NCBI GenBank assembly: GCA_030525705.1
Contig: JAUNEE010000008.1
Span: 1 to 41,719 of the forward strand
Reading direction: 5' to 3'
DNA length: 41,719 bases
Source of the DNA: Moraxella sp.
Lineage (GTDB): Bacteria > Pseudomonadota > Gammaproteobacteria > Pseudomonadales > Moraxellaceae
Each line of letters begins with the position of its first letter. The stretch's first letter is position 1. Below are positions 28,832 to 35,691 of this stretch, one piece after another. Below the pieces are notes generated by a model. The model did not search any database. It saw only the letters and a program-made list of their open reading frames with translations, and had not been told where the DNA came from. A program made the position numbers and the translations under genes.

Positions 28832-29389
28832 ATGAAAAAATCCATGATGGCGACCGCCGCAGCATTAGTCCTAAGCTTAACGCCCCTCAGCCACGCCCAA
28901 GAACTCTCAAGCCGTGGTGTCATTGCGGGCATGCCCGCAGGCAAAGAAGCAGAACGCCCGCAAGTTTCAGACCCCCGTTTTGCCAACGGTGCTGGTTCAA
29001 TAGCCAATACCTCAAGCCCCAACGGACACTTACACGGAATGAATGAGCACTACAGCGGAAGATATGCAGACAGTGCTATGATGGAGGCTAAATATCAGCG
29101 AGATGAGGGCGGTACAGACGGAAGAGACAGAATTGGCAACCGATTTGATCATTATGACAAATATATAACTCTGGTTGAAATAACAGATAAATATGTTGAA
29201 CGCCGACACCAAAGAGAAGTTAATGACTTAAATAATACAATCAATCAACTCAACGAAAAAGTGGAAAATCTGCAGCGAGACATACAGGAACGAGATTTAC
29301 GCGAAGTGGCTGAAAGAAAAGAAAGGGAGCGGAAAGACACACTAGAAATCTGTCGCCAATGTAAACCTGAACGGGAAGATAATAGATAA
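28832..29389 (+). CDS. Secreted coiled-coil protein with CxxC tail (EICRQC), unknown
   Basis: 185-aa protein with a Sec signal peptide (MKKSMMATAAALVLSLTPLSHA, cleavage near residue 22). The mature part has a Gly/Ser/Asn-rich N-terminal half (about 23-100), then a strongly charged helix with heptad character (about 115-168). It ends in DTLEICRQCKPEREDNR, where the only two cysteines (174 and 177) form CxxC. The same tail ends the 99-aa protein encoded at 31117-31416. The ATG at 28832 is preferred over an upstream in-frame start at 28733 because AAAAGGAAC precedes it and the signal peptide then begins properly; the same leader pattern precedes the paralogue. No known family recognised. It heads a plus-strand run with two small membrane-protein genes. 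Confidence 0.72.
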   Translation: MKKSMMATAAALVLSLTPLSHAQELSSRGVIAGMPAGKEAERPQVSDPRFANGAGSIANTSSPNGHLHGMNEHYSGRYADSAMMEAKYQRDEGGTDGRDRIGNRFDHYDKYITLVEITDKYVERRHQREVNDLNNTINQLNEKVENLQRDIQERDLREVAERKERERKDTLEICRQCKPEREDNR

Positions 29390-29397
29390 ATACAGGT

Positions 29398-29419
29398 GCT
29401 ATGGCATGCGTGCCATAGC
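29398..29419 (+). other. Perfect intercistronic hairpin
   Basis: GCTATGGCA (29398-29406) and TGCCATAGC (29411-29419) form a 9-base perfect stem with loop TGCG, eight bases after the stop of the secreted-protein gene. No T-run follows, so it is more likely an mRNA-stabilising or processing element than a terminator. Confidence 0.55.
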
Positions 29420-29460
29420 CATTTGATCACTTTCAGACACAACACGGAGAGAAAAAAAGC

Positions 29461-29961
29461 ATGGCAAATACCAAAAAAGACCAACGACCGCTTTTTTCTG
29501 TGGGTGACTACCAGCTAGTACGCCGCAACCGACCCAACCCCAGAGACGCCTTACCCGACATTTACAAGCCCCTCAACCGACTAGCCGAAGCTGTTTTTTT
29601 CTATGGATTTTTCTCTTTAAGCTGGCAAATCATGATACTGATGGGCATACCAGAAAAAATCATTTACCTACTTATCGCAGGCCTCATTGCCATCTATTTT
29701 GTTAACCCTTGGATACTGCTTGATAATTTTTCCATCAAAAACAGCAAAAATCCCACCCAATCACGCCAAAGCACCGAAGAGCTTGGGCTTATATACTGGG
29801 GATTTGTGGCATTACTTGCTGTGCTTGGCATTGGACGCTTATATATTTCTCGGGTTATGGACGTGCCTTTTACCGCACCACTTTCTATGGCAGCAGATGC
29901 TTTGTTATTTGCCATGATTATACCCTATTATTTCTACTTAAATAAAAAAGGGTATTTTTAA
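29461..29961 (+). CDS. Small four-helix membrane protein, paralogue A, unknown
   Basis: 166-aa protein with a soluble N-terminus and about four membrane helices (near 45-62, 64-84, 107-127 and 142-160). It shares with two neighbours the N-terminal motif PLFSVGDYQLVRR (residues 10-22), a central KNP after helix two (SKNPTQ) and a C-terminal IPYYF. No known family recognised. GGAGAG lies 9 bases before the ATG. It is 18 bases upstream of paralogue B, with which it is surely co-transcribed. Confidence 0.72.
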   Translation: MANTKKDQRPLFSVGDYQLVRRNRPNPRDALPDIYKPLNRLAEAVFFYGFFSLSWQIMILMGIPEKIIYLLIAGLIAIYFVNPWILLDNFSIKNSKNPTQSRQSTEELGLIYWGFVALLAVLGIGRLYISRVMDVPFTAPLSMAADALLFAMIIPYYFYLNKKGYF

Positions 29962-29979
29962 GCACATCAAGGTAGTCTC

Positions 29980-30492
29980 ATGTCACACACTAATAAACCT
30001 CTCTTCATACTCGGACGCTACCAGCTGGTTCATCGCAGTAACGAGGATTTTACTCGCCTTGAAAAAGCAGAAAACCACACCCCCATTGCTTTTATTTTCT
30101 TGCGTGGACTGGCAGGCTTAAAAACCGCTTTGGCGTGTTTTGCCATACTACAGTTTTTAATGTCCGCCTTGGGGTTCTCTTTATATATCATTATCGGGGT
30201 GGCGTGCGTTTTTTTATTTTTGATTGCGTTTATTTCATGGGCATTATTATCCTCTTATCAACTCAGCGACACAAAAAATCCCGATCATCTTAAAAATTCC
30301 GCCATCAGTTCATTTGACTGGGCGTGCGTTAGTTTTTTAAGTACCATCGGGATTTTTAATACTTATCTTAACCACAGCAACACATTTGATAATGCCTTCG
30401 GGCAGAATTTTAGCTTATTGATTCATGCGGTGATTATGGTGGTCGGTGTGCCATATTTTATTTACCATCTTAAACATACCCTATTAAAATAA
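29980..30492 (+). CDS. Small four-helix membrane protein, paralogue B, unknown
   Basis: 170-aa protein with the same plan as its neighbours: N-terminal PLFILGRYQLVHR, about four hydrophobic helices, KNP in TKNPDH, and a C-terminal VPYFIY. Between the N-motif and the first helix it has an acidic charged stretch (NEDFTRLEKAE) resembling that of paralogue C (TEEYLEIEKAL), so B and C look closer to each other than to A there. The gene ends at a shared terminator facing paralogue C. Confidence 0.72.
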   Translation: MSHTNKPLFILGRYQLVHRSNEDFTRLEKAENHTPIAFIFLRGLAGLKTALACFAILQFLMSALGFSLYIIIGVACVFLFLIAFISWALLSSYQLSDTKNPDHLKNSAISSFDWACVSFLSTIGIFNTYLNHSNTFDNAFGQNFSLLIHAVIMVVGVPYFIYHLKHTLLK

Positions 30493-30494
30493 AG

Positions 30495-30534
30495 AAACCC
30501 CCAAAAAGCTTTTTCGTTTTTTGGGGGGGGTTTT
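30495..30534. terminator. Bidirectional terminator between convergent paralogues
   Basis: CCCCCAAAAA (30498-30507) pairs with the T-tract and G8 run (30517-30530) around a short loop, with A and T tracts outside. It lies between stops at 30492 (plus) and 30539 (minus). The eight-G run makes the pairing register flexible. Confidence 0.75.
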
Positions 30535-30538
30535 ATTT

Positions 30539-31051
30539 TTATAATAAAAGTTTGATAAACCGTTTTAGGTAATAAGGCGTTGCCAACATTAAAATAAGCA
30601 CACTGAACATAAGCATCTGCGATGAATCAAAAGGGATTTTCTGAATACGCCAAAGATAAATATGCACACCACAAAATACAGCTAAAAACCCCATAGACAG
30701 CCAATTCGCCAACACATCGGACTCTGGCACTCTGTTTATGCTTGGTAGTGGATTTTTCGGGTTAATGATTTTAAAACTGGCAAAAAACGAATCCACACCC
30801 AAAACAAGCACATACATCAAGCCCAAAAACACCCCACACACCACCGCAAAGGACGCTCCCACCACCTTAAAGATATAAACCAAAATATGTATAAAGGCAT
30901 AAGACGCACCAATTCTATTGATTCTTTGCAAAAAATAAAATCCAATATGTGTATCCCTCAAGGCTTTTTCTATCTCCAAATATTCCTCGGTTGGACGATA
31001 AGTGAGTTGGTAATCACCAATGGCGATGATGGGTTGTTTTGATAAATCCAT
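30539..31051 (-). CDS. Small four-helix membrane protein, paralogue C, unknown
   Basis: 170-aa protein on the minus strand with the family motifs PIIAIGDYQLTYR (residues 7-19), PKNP after helix two and a C-terminal TPYYL. About four membrane helices are predicted (near 48-66, 68-92, 113-133 and 145-160). The start is supported by a near-perfect AGGAGG. It lies downstream of the secreted CxxC-tail gene on the same strand, only 16 bases after a terminator-like hairpin, leaving no room for a separate promoter. Confidence 0.72.
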   Translation of the reverse strand: MDLSKQPIIAIGDYQLTYRPTEEYLEIEKALRDTHIGFYFLQRINRIGASYAFIHILVYIFKVVGASFAVVCGVFLGLMYVLVLGVDSFFASFKIINPKNPLPSINRVPESDVLANWLSMGFLAVFCGVHIYLWRIQKIPFDSSQMLMFSVLILMLATPYYLKRFIKLLL

Positions 31052-31067
31052 GATACCTCCTTTTAAT

Positions 31068-31105
31068 AAAACTACCGCATCTTATTTTTAAAATGCGGTA
31101 GTTTT
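31068..31105 (-). terminator. Terminator/attenuator between the secreted gene and paralogue C
   Basis: AAAACTACCGCAT (31068-31080) and ATGCGGTAGTTTT (31093-31105) make a 13-base perfect stem with a 12-base loop. It begins 12 bases after the secreted-protein stop and ends 16 bases before the paralogue C ATG. Read-through would give low expression of the membrane protein relative to the secreted one. Confidence 0.7.
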
Positions 31106-31116
31106 TATATAATCAA

Positions 31117-31416
31117 TTATCTGTCATTATCACTGTCAGGTCTTGAGCATTGACGGCAAATCTCAATAGTATCTCTCTCCCATTCTCTATTTAACTGCTC
31201 TTTCAGTTCTTTATTTTCTCTATCAAGCCTATCTTCTTTTGTTTCTCTATCATTAAGCAAAGCACCCGCCAATGCCGCACCACCAATCACTTTATCCGTT
31301 CTATCAAAAGCCCTATCAAAATGACCTAAAAGGTCTTTTAACCCCCCCCATTTCGCCTGGGCTGTCTGAGTAGAAACAATAGCCAAAAGCAAGGCTAGTA
31401 AAACTGACTTTTTCAT
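31117..31416 (-). CDS. Small secreted protein with CxxC tail (EICRQC), unknown
   Basis: 99-aa protein with a signal peptide (MKKSVLLALLLAIVSTQTAQA, cleavage near residue 21). The mature part has an amphipathic, glycine-containing segment (about 24-55, including VIGGAALAGALL), a charged helix (about 57-82), and the tail DTIEICRQCSRPDSDNDR. Its only two cysteines (87 and 90) form CxxC. The tail matches that of the 185-aa protein at 28832-29389, and the AAAGGAACTTATTTATG leader is nearly identical too, so the two genes are related by duplication. Function unknown. Confidence 0.7.
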   Translation of the reverse strand: MKKSVLLALLLAIVSTQTAQAKWGGLKDLLGHFDRAFDRTDKVIGGAALAGALLNDRETKEDRLDRENKELKEQLNREWERDTIEICRQCSRPDSDNDR

Positions 31417-31451
31417 AAATAAGTTCCTTTAAATAAATAAAAATAGCAGTC

Positions 31452-31485
31452 TGTAAACCATATAAAATATAGTTTACATATGTAA
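31452..31485. promoter_or_regulatory. Overlapping palindromes upstream of the 99-aa secreted gene
   Basis: TGTAAAC (31452-31458) and GTTTACA (31472-31478) are inverted arms with a 13-base AT-only core. The right arm overlaps a perfect 12-base palindrome TTACATATGTAA (31474-31485). The site lies 36-70 bases before the ATG, where a promoter is expected, so it may be an operator. Confidence 0.4.
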
Positions 31486-31653
31486 TTTACAAAAAATATC
31501 CATTTATGTCAAGTCCAATAAAATGATATATTGTAATAAAATATTTCAAATCTCAAGCTTTGATATACCCTTTAAATGATAACCAAATATTCCTATATAA
31601 AATAAACAAAAAATAAAAAAGACAAAGCAGATGTCCTGTCTTTTTATGAAGCC

Positions 31654-32070
31654 CTAATGCAACTCAAGCACCAAAAGCGGCTGCCCCCACTGCACCTGTG
31701 CTTTGTCCGCCATCATCAGCTCACGCACCACACCTGCCTTATCCGCTGTGATGGGCGTTAAAACGCCGAGGGCTTGCACGCCTGCCACCACCTCGCCTAC
31801 CGCCACGCTGTCACCGACTTTTAGGTCAATGCCCTCAAGACACAGCCGCCCCACAGCCGTGGCAGTGATGATGTGGGACGGGTCGGCTTGTGGCTGGCTT
31901 GGTTGTGCGGTCAAAGGAGCGTGTGAAGCCGCCGTTTGGGCGGTGCTTTTAAGGCTTTGGACGGCATTCACCACAGACAGCCTACTCTCACCGTCCGTAA
32001 TACTAACTTCTGCCAGTCTGCTGTCCGCCACCATCGTGATGAATTTTTCTAATTTGTCTAATGCAATCAT
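31654..32070 (-). CDS. BCCP-like carrier protein lacking the biotinyl lysine
   Basis: 138-aa protein with the layout of a biotin carboxyl carrier protein: an N-terminal MIALDKLEKFITMVADSRLAEVSI helix-strand region like AccB, a Pro/Ala/Gln-rich linker (about 45-65) and a C-terminal biotinyl-lipoyl fold (about 67-138). In the hairpin where AccB has EAMKM, this protein reads QALGVL (99-104), so Gly102 replaces the biotinylated Lys. It cannot be biotinylated there. The gene starts one base after the stop of the NRAMP-like transporter, so it belongs to the 5-oxoproline operon as its last gene. It may be a structural or regulatory subunit; function unproven. Confidence 0.8.
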   Translation of the reverse strand: MIALDKLEKFITMVADSRLAEVSITDGESRLSVVNAVQSLKSTAQTAASHAPLTAQPSQPQADPSHIITATAVGRLCLEGIDLKVGDSVAVGEVVAGVQALGVLTPITADKAGVVRELMMADKAQVQWGQPLLVLELH

Positions 32071-32071
32071 C

Positions 32072-33253
32072 TTAACCTACTAGATATTTATAAATGGTAA
32101 TCACGCTCAGGATTGACATTGCCACCGCCACAATCCAACCAAACACCGCCATCCAGACAGGGTGCTGATAGTCGCCGATGATGTTCTTTTTATAAGCCGC
32201 CAATAAAATCACCACCAAAGCAATGGGCAACACCAAGCCGTTTAGCGTTCCGACCAAAACTAGCACCTGTGCGGGGCGTCCGATGGTCGCAAACACCAAT
32301 GTCGAAATGGCGATAAACCCGATGATGACATAGCGGCTATGCTTGGCGATGCCTGCATGAAAATTGGTCATAAACGAAACAGACGTATAAGCACAGCCAA
32401 TCACCGAGGTGATAGACGCCGCCCAAATCACCACACCAAAGATAATCCGACCCGTGTCACCCAGTCCGTGTACGAACGGCGTCAAAGCGGGGTTATCCAC
32501 CATCATCGCCACACCTGAGCTGACCACCCCCAGACACGCCAAAAATAAAAACACACGAATCACCGACGCCAGTAAAATCCCCTGCACGGAGCTTTTTGAG
32601 ACCTCAGCCAGATTTTCCTTGCCCGTAATGCCCGCATCTAGCAAGCGGTGCGCCCCAGAAAACGTGATATAACCACCGACCGTGCCACCCACCAAAGTCA
32701 CAATCGCCATGGCGTCAATCTTCTCAGGGACGATACTACGTGCCACCGCCTCGCCAAATGGGGGATTGGTGCTAAACACCACATAAATAATCAAAGCAAT
32801 CAGCACAAAGCCCATAAACTGAGCAAATCTGTCCACCAACGACCCAGCTTCTTTGCTTAAAAAAATCCCAACGGCAATCACCCCTGACACCAACGCCCCA
32901 ATCACAGGGTCGACACCGAACATCGATTGCACGCCAAGCCCCGCCCCACCGATGTTACCTATATTAAAAGCAAGACCGCCCATGATAATCAATGCCGCCA
33001 GCACATAACCCATACCAGGAAACACAAGGTTGGCAAGCTCTTGGGCTTTCATCTTCGAGATGGCAATCACTCGCCAAACATTCAGCTGCACACCGATGTC
33101 CATCAAAATAGACACCAAAATCACAAAACCGAAGCTCGCCCCCAGTTTTTCAGTGAACGTGGCGGTTTGGGTTAAAAATCCCGGTCCAACCGCAGATGTC
33201 GCCATTAAAAATGCCGCTCCCAAAATGGCGGAACGCGTACTCACACTTTTCAT
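32072..33253 (-). CDS. NRAMP-superfamily transporter, YcsG-like
   Basis: Polytopic inner-membrane protein (393 aa, about 11 helices) related to NRAMP divalent-metal transporters. The start SAVGPGFLTQTATFTEK (20-36) aligns with NRAMP helix 1 but lacks the metal-binding DPGN. The helix 6 region reads YITFSGAHRL (195-204) instead of the MPHN-type motif. Metal transport is thus unlikely. A related gene, ycsG, accompanies the 5-oxoprolinase genes in Bacillus subtilis, so import of 5-oxoproline or a similar compound is a reasonable inference. It sits 66 bases after pxpA. Confidence 0.82.
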   Translation of the reverse strand: MKSVSTRSAILGAAFLMATSAVGPGFLTQTATFTEKLGASFGFVILVSILMDIGVQLNVWRVIAISKMKAQELANLVFPGMGYVLAALIIMGGLAFNIGNIGGAGLGVQSMFGVDPVIGALVSGVIAVGIFLSKEAGSLVDRFAQFMGFVLIALIIYVVFSTNPPFGEAVARSIVPEKIDAMAIVTLVGGTVGGYITFSGAHRLLDAGITGKENLAEVSKSSVQGILLASVIRVFLFLACLGVVSSGVAMMVDNPALTPFVHGLGDTGRIIFGVVIWAASITSVIGCAYTSVSFMTNFHAGIAKHSRYVIIGFIAISTLVFATIGRPAQVLVLVGTLNGLVLPIALVVILLAAYKKNIIGDYQHPVWMAVFGWIVAVAMSILSVITIYKYLVG

Positions 33254-33319
33254 TACTTTCCCTTAGGGCATACCTGCCCGCTGTTTTTTAACACAATCAA
33301 AACCGATGGTTAAGCACAT

Positions 33320-34051
33320 TTAACCAATCGCAATGCCGTTTTCCATCAGTACTTCTTTAATTTTTTTGGCGAATGCCAAGGCGTGTTCCCCATCGCCATG
33401 CAGACAAATACTGTCCACCGCAAGCGAAATCACACTGCCATCAACCGCCACCACTTCTTTGTTTTTTACCATACGTAGCACTTGGGCGACTGCCTGTGCC
33501 TCGTCCGTAATCAACGCATAATCCAAGCTTCTAGACACCAATGTGCCATCAGGGTTATAACGGCGGTCCGCGAACACCTCAGAAATGGTTCTCAAGCCTG
33601 CCGCCTCGCCCGCACGGATAAGCTCACCCCCTGACAGCCCCATCAAAGCAAGCTTAGGATTAAACTCATACACCGCCTGAGCGATGGTCAACGCCAGTGT
33701 GGCGTCCGTGCTGGCTTGGTTGTACAATGCGCCATGCGGCTTGACGTAGCTTGGCGTTAAATCAAACAAACGACACACCGAAGTCACTGCCGCCATTTGA
33801 TAAAACATCAATGCCCGCACTTCTTCGGCAGGTAGGGTGTGGTTGGTACGCCCGAAATTTTCACGGTCGTCATAGCTTGGGTGTATGCCGATATTAACCT
33901 TATTATCACGGGCATAAGCCAGCGTTTTCATCATATCCGCCACGCCCCCTGCGTGCAATCCTGCACAAATATTGGCAGAGCTGACGATACCCATCAAAGG
34001 CTCATCAAAAGCAAAGCCTTCCGCCACATCGGCATTTAAATCAATCTTCAA
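33320..34051 (-). CDS. pxpA: 5-oxoprolinase subunit A (PxpA, LamB/YcsF family)
   Basis: 243-aa subunit of the ATP-dependent PxpABC 5-oxoprolinase, which opens 5-oxo-L-proline to glutamate in the cytoplasm. It has the family start MKIDLNADVAEGF, then SSANICAGLHAGG, GIHPSYDDRENFGR, VKPHGALYNQ, and the C-terminal SICLHGDGEHAL. The start codon is TTG (34051), supported by GGAG 8 bases before it and by the conserved family N-terminus. It follows pxpC by 18 bases. Confidence 0.94.
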   Translation of the reverse strand: MKIDLNADVAEGFAFDEPLMGIVSSANICAGLHAGGVADMMKTLAYARDNKVNIGIHPSYDDRENFGRTNHTLPAEEVRALMFYQMAAVTSVCRLFDLTPSYVKPHGALYNQASTDATLALTIAQAVYEFNPKLALMGLSGGELIRAGEAAGLRTISEVFADRRYNPDGTLVSRSLDYALITDEAQAVAQVLRMVKNKEVVAVDGSVISLAVDSICLHGDGEHALAFAKKIKEVLMENGIAIG

Positions 34052-34069
34052 AATCGCTACTCCTTTTTA

Positions 34070-34990
34070 TTATCGGTTTGCCGTAATGGCAACTTGCTGA
34101 ACGTGGGCATTTTGGGCATGCCATTTTTCTAGGGCAAAAGACGCCTCCACGAGCCGAAACTGCACGAACGCCCCGAAACGCACCTGAGCAAGCCTACCCA
34201 AATCCGCCGCTATCACAGACGCCATCTTGGGATAGCCGCCCGTGGTCTGGGCGTCCGCCATCAGCACGATGGGCTTGCCATCAGGCGGGATTTGTATCAT
34301 ACCAAATTCCACCCCATGAGAATTCATCTCCATCGCCTCAAATGCCAAAGGCTCGCCCTCGAAGCGATACCCCATGCGGTTACTTTCAGGCAAAAGTCGA
34401 TAAGGCTGTGCGGTAAACTTCTGTGCCGCCTGCCCAAATCGCTCAAACTCACTGCTTTTTACCACATCAATGATGGTTGCCTTCTCAAAACCATAACCCG
34501 TACTCACGCCAAGCACGCTCATTTTTACGCCCGCTTCATAAGGCAGCTCATCGCCCGCTGTCAGATAACGCCCCAGTCCACCAAGCCCCGTTTTGACATC
34601 ACAGCTGACTGAACCCAGCTCAGTACAAAACCCGAAACCGCCCTGTACGCACAGATAGCCATGCATACCGCCCGTCATGCGTTTTAAGGTCAAAGTCTGT
34701 CCTTTTTTTGCGAAGGTGCGGTAGGCGGGGGTGATTTTTTGCCCATCTAAATCCGCCAAAAAAGTCGCCCCCACCACACAAAATGTCGTATCCTTGGTAA
34801 ACGTGGCACTCATACCACCCAAGCTAATCTCCAGCGCGGGGGCGTTTTCGTCATTGCCAAGCAGTGCATTGCCCAGTCTAAATGCATAGGCGTCCATCAC
34901 GCCTGCCCGTCCGACACCCAGCCCTAAAAACCCCCGTCTGCCGAGGTCTTGAATACTGGAAACTGCAGATAAGGTATTGATTTTTAACAT
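34070..34990 (-). CDS. pxpC: 5-oxoprolinase subunit C (PxpC, KipA family)
   Basis: 306-aa subunit homologous to KipA and to one half of the carboxyltransferase region of urea carboxylase. Visible family features are the start VSSIQDLGRRGFLGLGVGRAGVMD, ALEISLGGM, CVQGGF, SNRMGYRFEG and IVLMADAQTTGGYP. It works with PxpB and PxpA in 5-oxoproline cleavage. It begins 8 bases after pxpB. Length is within the usual range. Confidence 0.94.
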   Translation of the reverse strand: MLKINTLSAVSSIQDLGRRGFLGLGVGRAGVMDAYAFRLGNALLGNDENAPALEISLGGMSATFTKDTTFCVVGATFLADLDGQKITPAYRTFAKKGQTLTLKRMTGGMHGYLCVQGGFGFCTELGSVSCDVKTGLGGLGRYLTAGDELPYEAGVKMSVLGVSTGYGFEKATIIDVVKSSEFERFGQAAQKFTAQPYRLLPESNRMGYRFEGEPLAFEAMEMNSHGVEFGMIQIPPDGKPIVLMADAQTTGGYPKMASVIAADLGRLAQVRFGAFVQFRLVEASFALEKWHAQNAHVQQVAITANR

Positions 34991-34998
34991 AATTATCC

Positions 34999-35691
34999 CT
35001 AATCCAAAATATCCACCGCCACGAACTGCAAGGTATCTCCCGCCTGAAGCAAGGTCGGCGGCGTGCTATTTTTATCAAATAACGCCAAATCCGTCCGCCC
35101 TAAAAGCTGCCAGCCCCCTGGAGATGCCAAAGGATAAATCCCCGTCTGCGCACCCCCGATACCCACCGAACCTGCTGGCACGGCAAGTCGTGGCTTGGTG
35201 TGACGGGGCAAATGAAGCTCCTTGGGCAAGCCGCCCAAATACGGAAACCCCGCCAAAAAGCCAATAAAATACACCGTATAAATCGGAGCGGTGTGCCGTT
35301 CCACCAACTCCCGCACGCTCATGCCGAGCAGTTTGGCACTCGCCTGCAAATCCATGCCATGCTCACCGCCATAAATGACGGGGATTTTTACGTGCTTACC
35401 CGCCGTGGCGGATTGTGCTTGATTTGTGAGAAAAAACGCTTCCGTAAAAGCTGACAAAGCCGCCTGATACCGCCCGACCTCATAAGCTTGCGGCAATTGG
35501 TAAAGATTTAGATACACCGTCAAGGCATTCATACCCACCACCACTTCTTCAACCTGCACGCCCTCTATGGGTGTCTGCCTAAGCCTATCCGCCAACGCCC
35601 AGCACTGTTTTTGTTTTTCAAGGTCAATCACCCCACCCAAAAACAGCACAAAAGTACACTCAGAAGCACTTTGCCATGTTGTGTTCATCAT
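34999..35691 (-). CDS. pxpB: 5-oxoprolinase subunit B (PxpB, KipI family)
   Basis: 230-aa subunit homologous to KipI and to the other half of the urea-carboxylase carboxyltransferase region. It has VYLNLYQL, the PVIYGGEHGMDLQ segment, YFIGFLAGFPYLGGLP and the AVPAGSVGIGGAQTGIYPLASPGGWQLLGRT motif with its conserved SPGGW. The ATG directly follows the accC stop (TGAATG), so translation is coupled to biotin carboxylase, which supports joint function with AccC. Confidence 0.94.
   Translation of the reverse strand: MMNTTWQSASECTFVLFLGGVIDLEKQKQCWALADRLRQTPIEGVQVEEVVVGMNALTVYLNLYQLPQAYEVGRYQAALSAFTEAFFLTNQAQSATAGKHVKIPVIYGGEHGMDLQASAKLLGMSVRELVERHTAPIYTVYFIGFLAGFPYLGGLPKELHLPRHTKPRLAVPAGSVGIGGAQTGIYPLASPGGWQLLGRTDLALFDKNSTPPTLLQAGDTLQFVAVDILD

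Noticed and set aside
30523..30530. A run of eight G as a phase-variation tract
   Set aside because: It lies inside the terminator stem between two convergent stop codons, not in a coding or promoter position, so slippage would not switch a gene.
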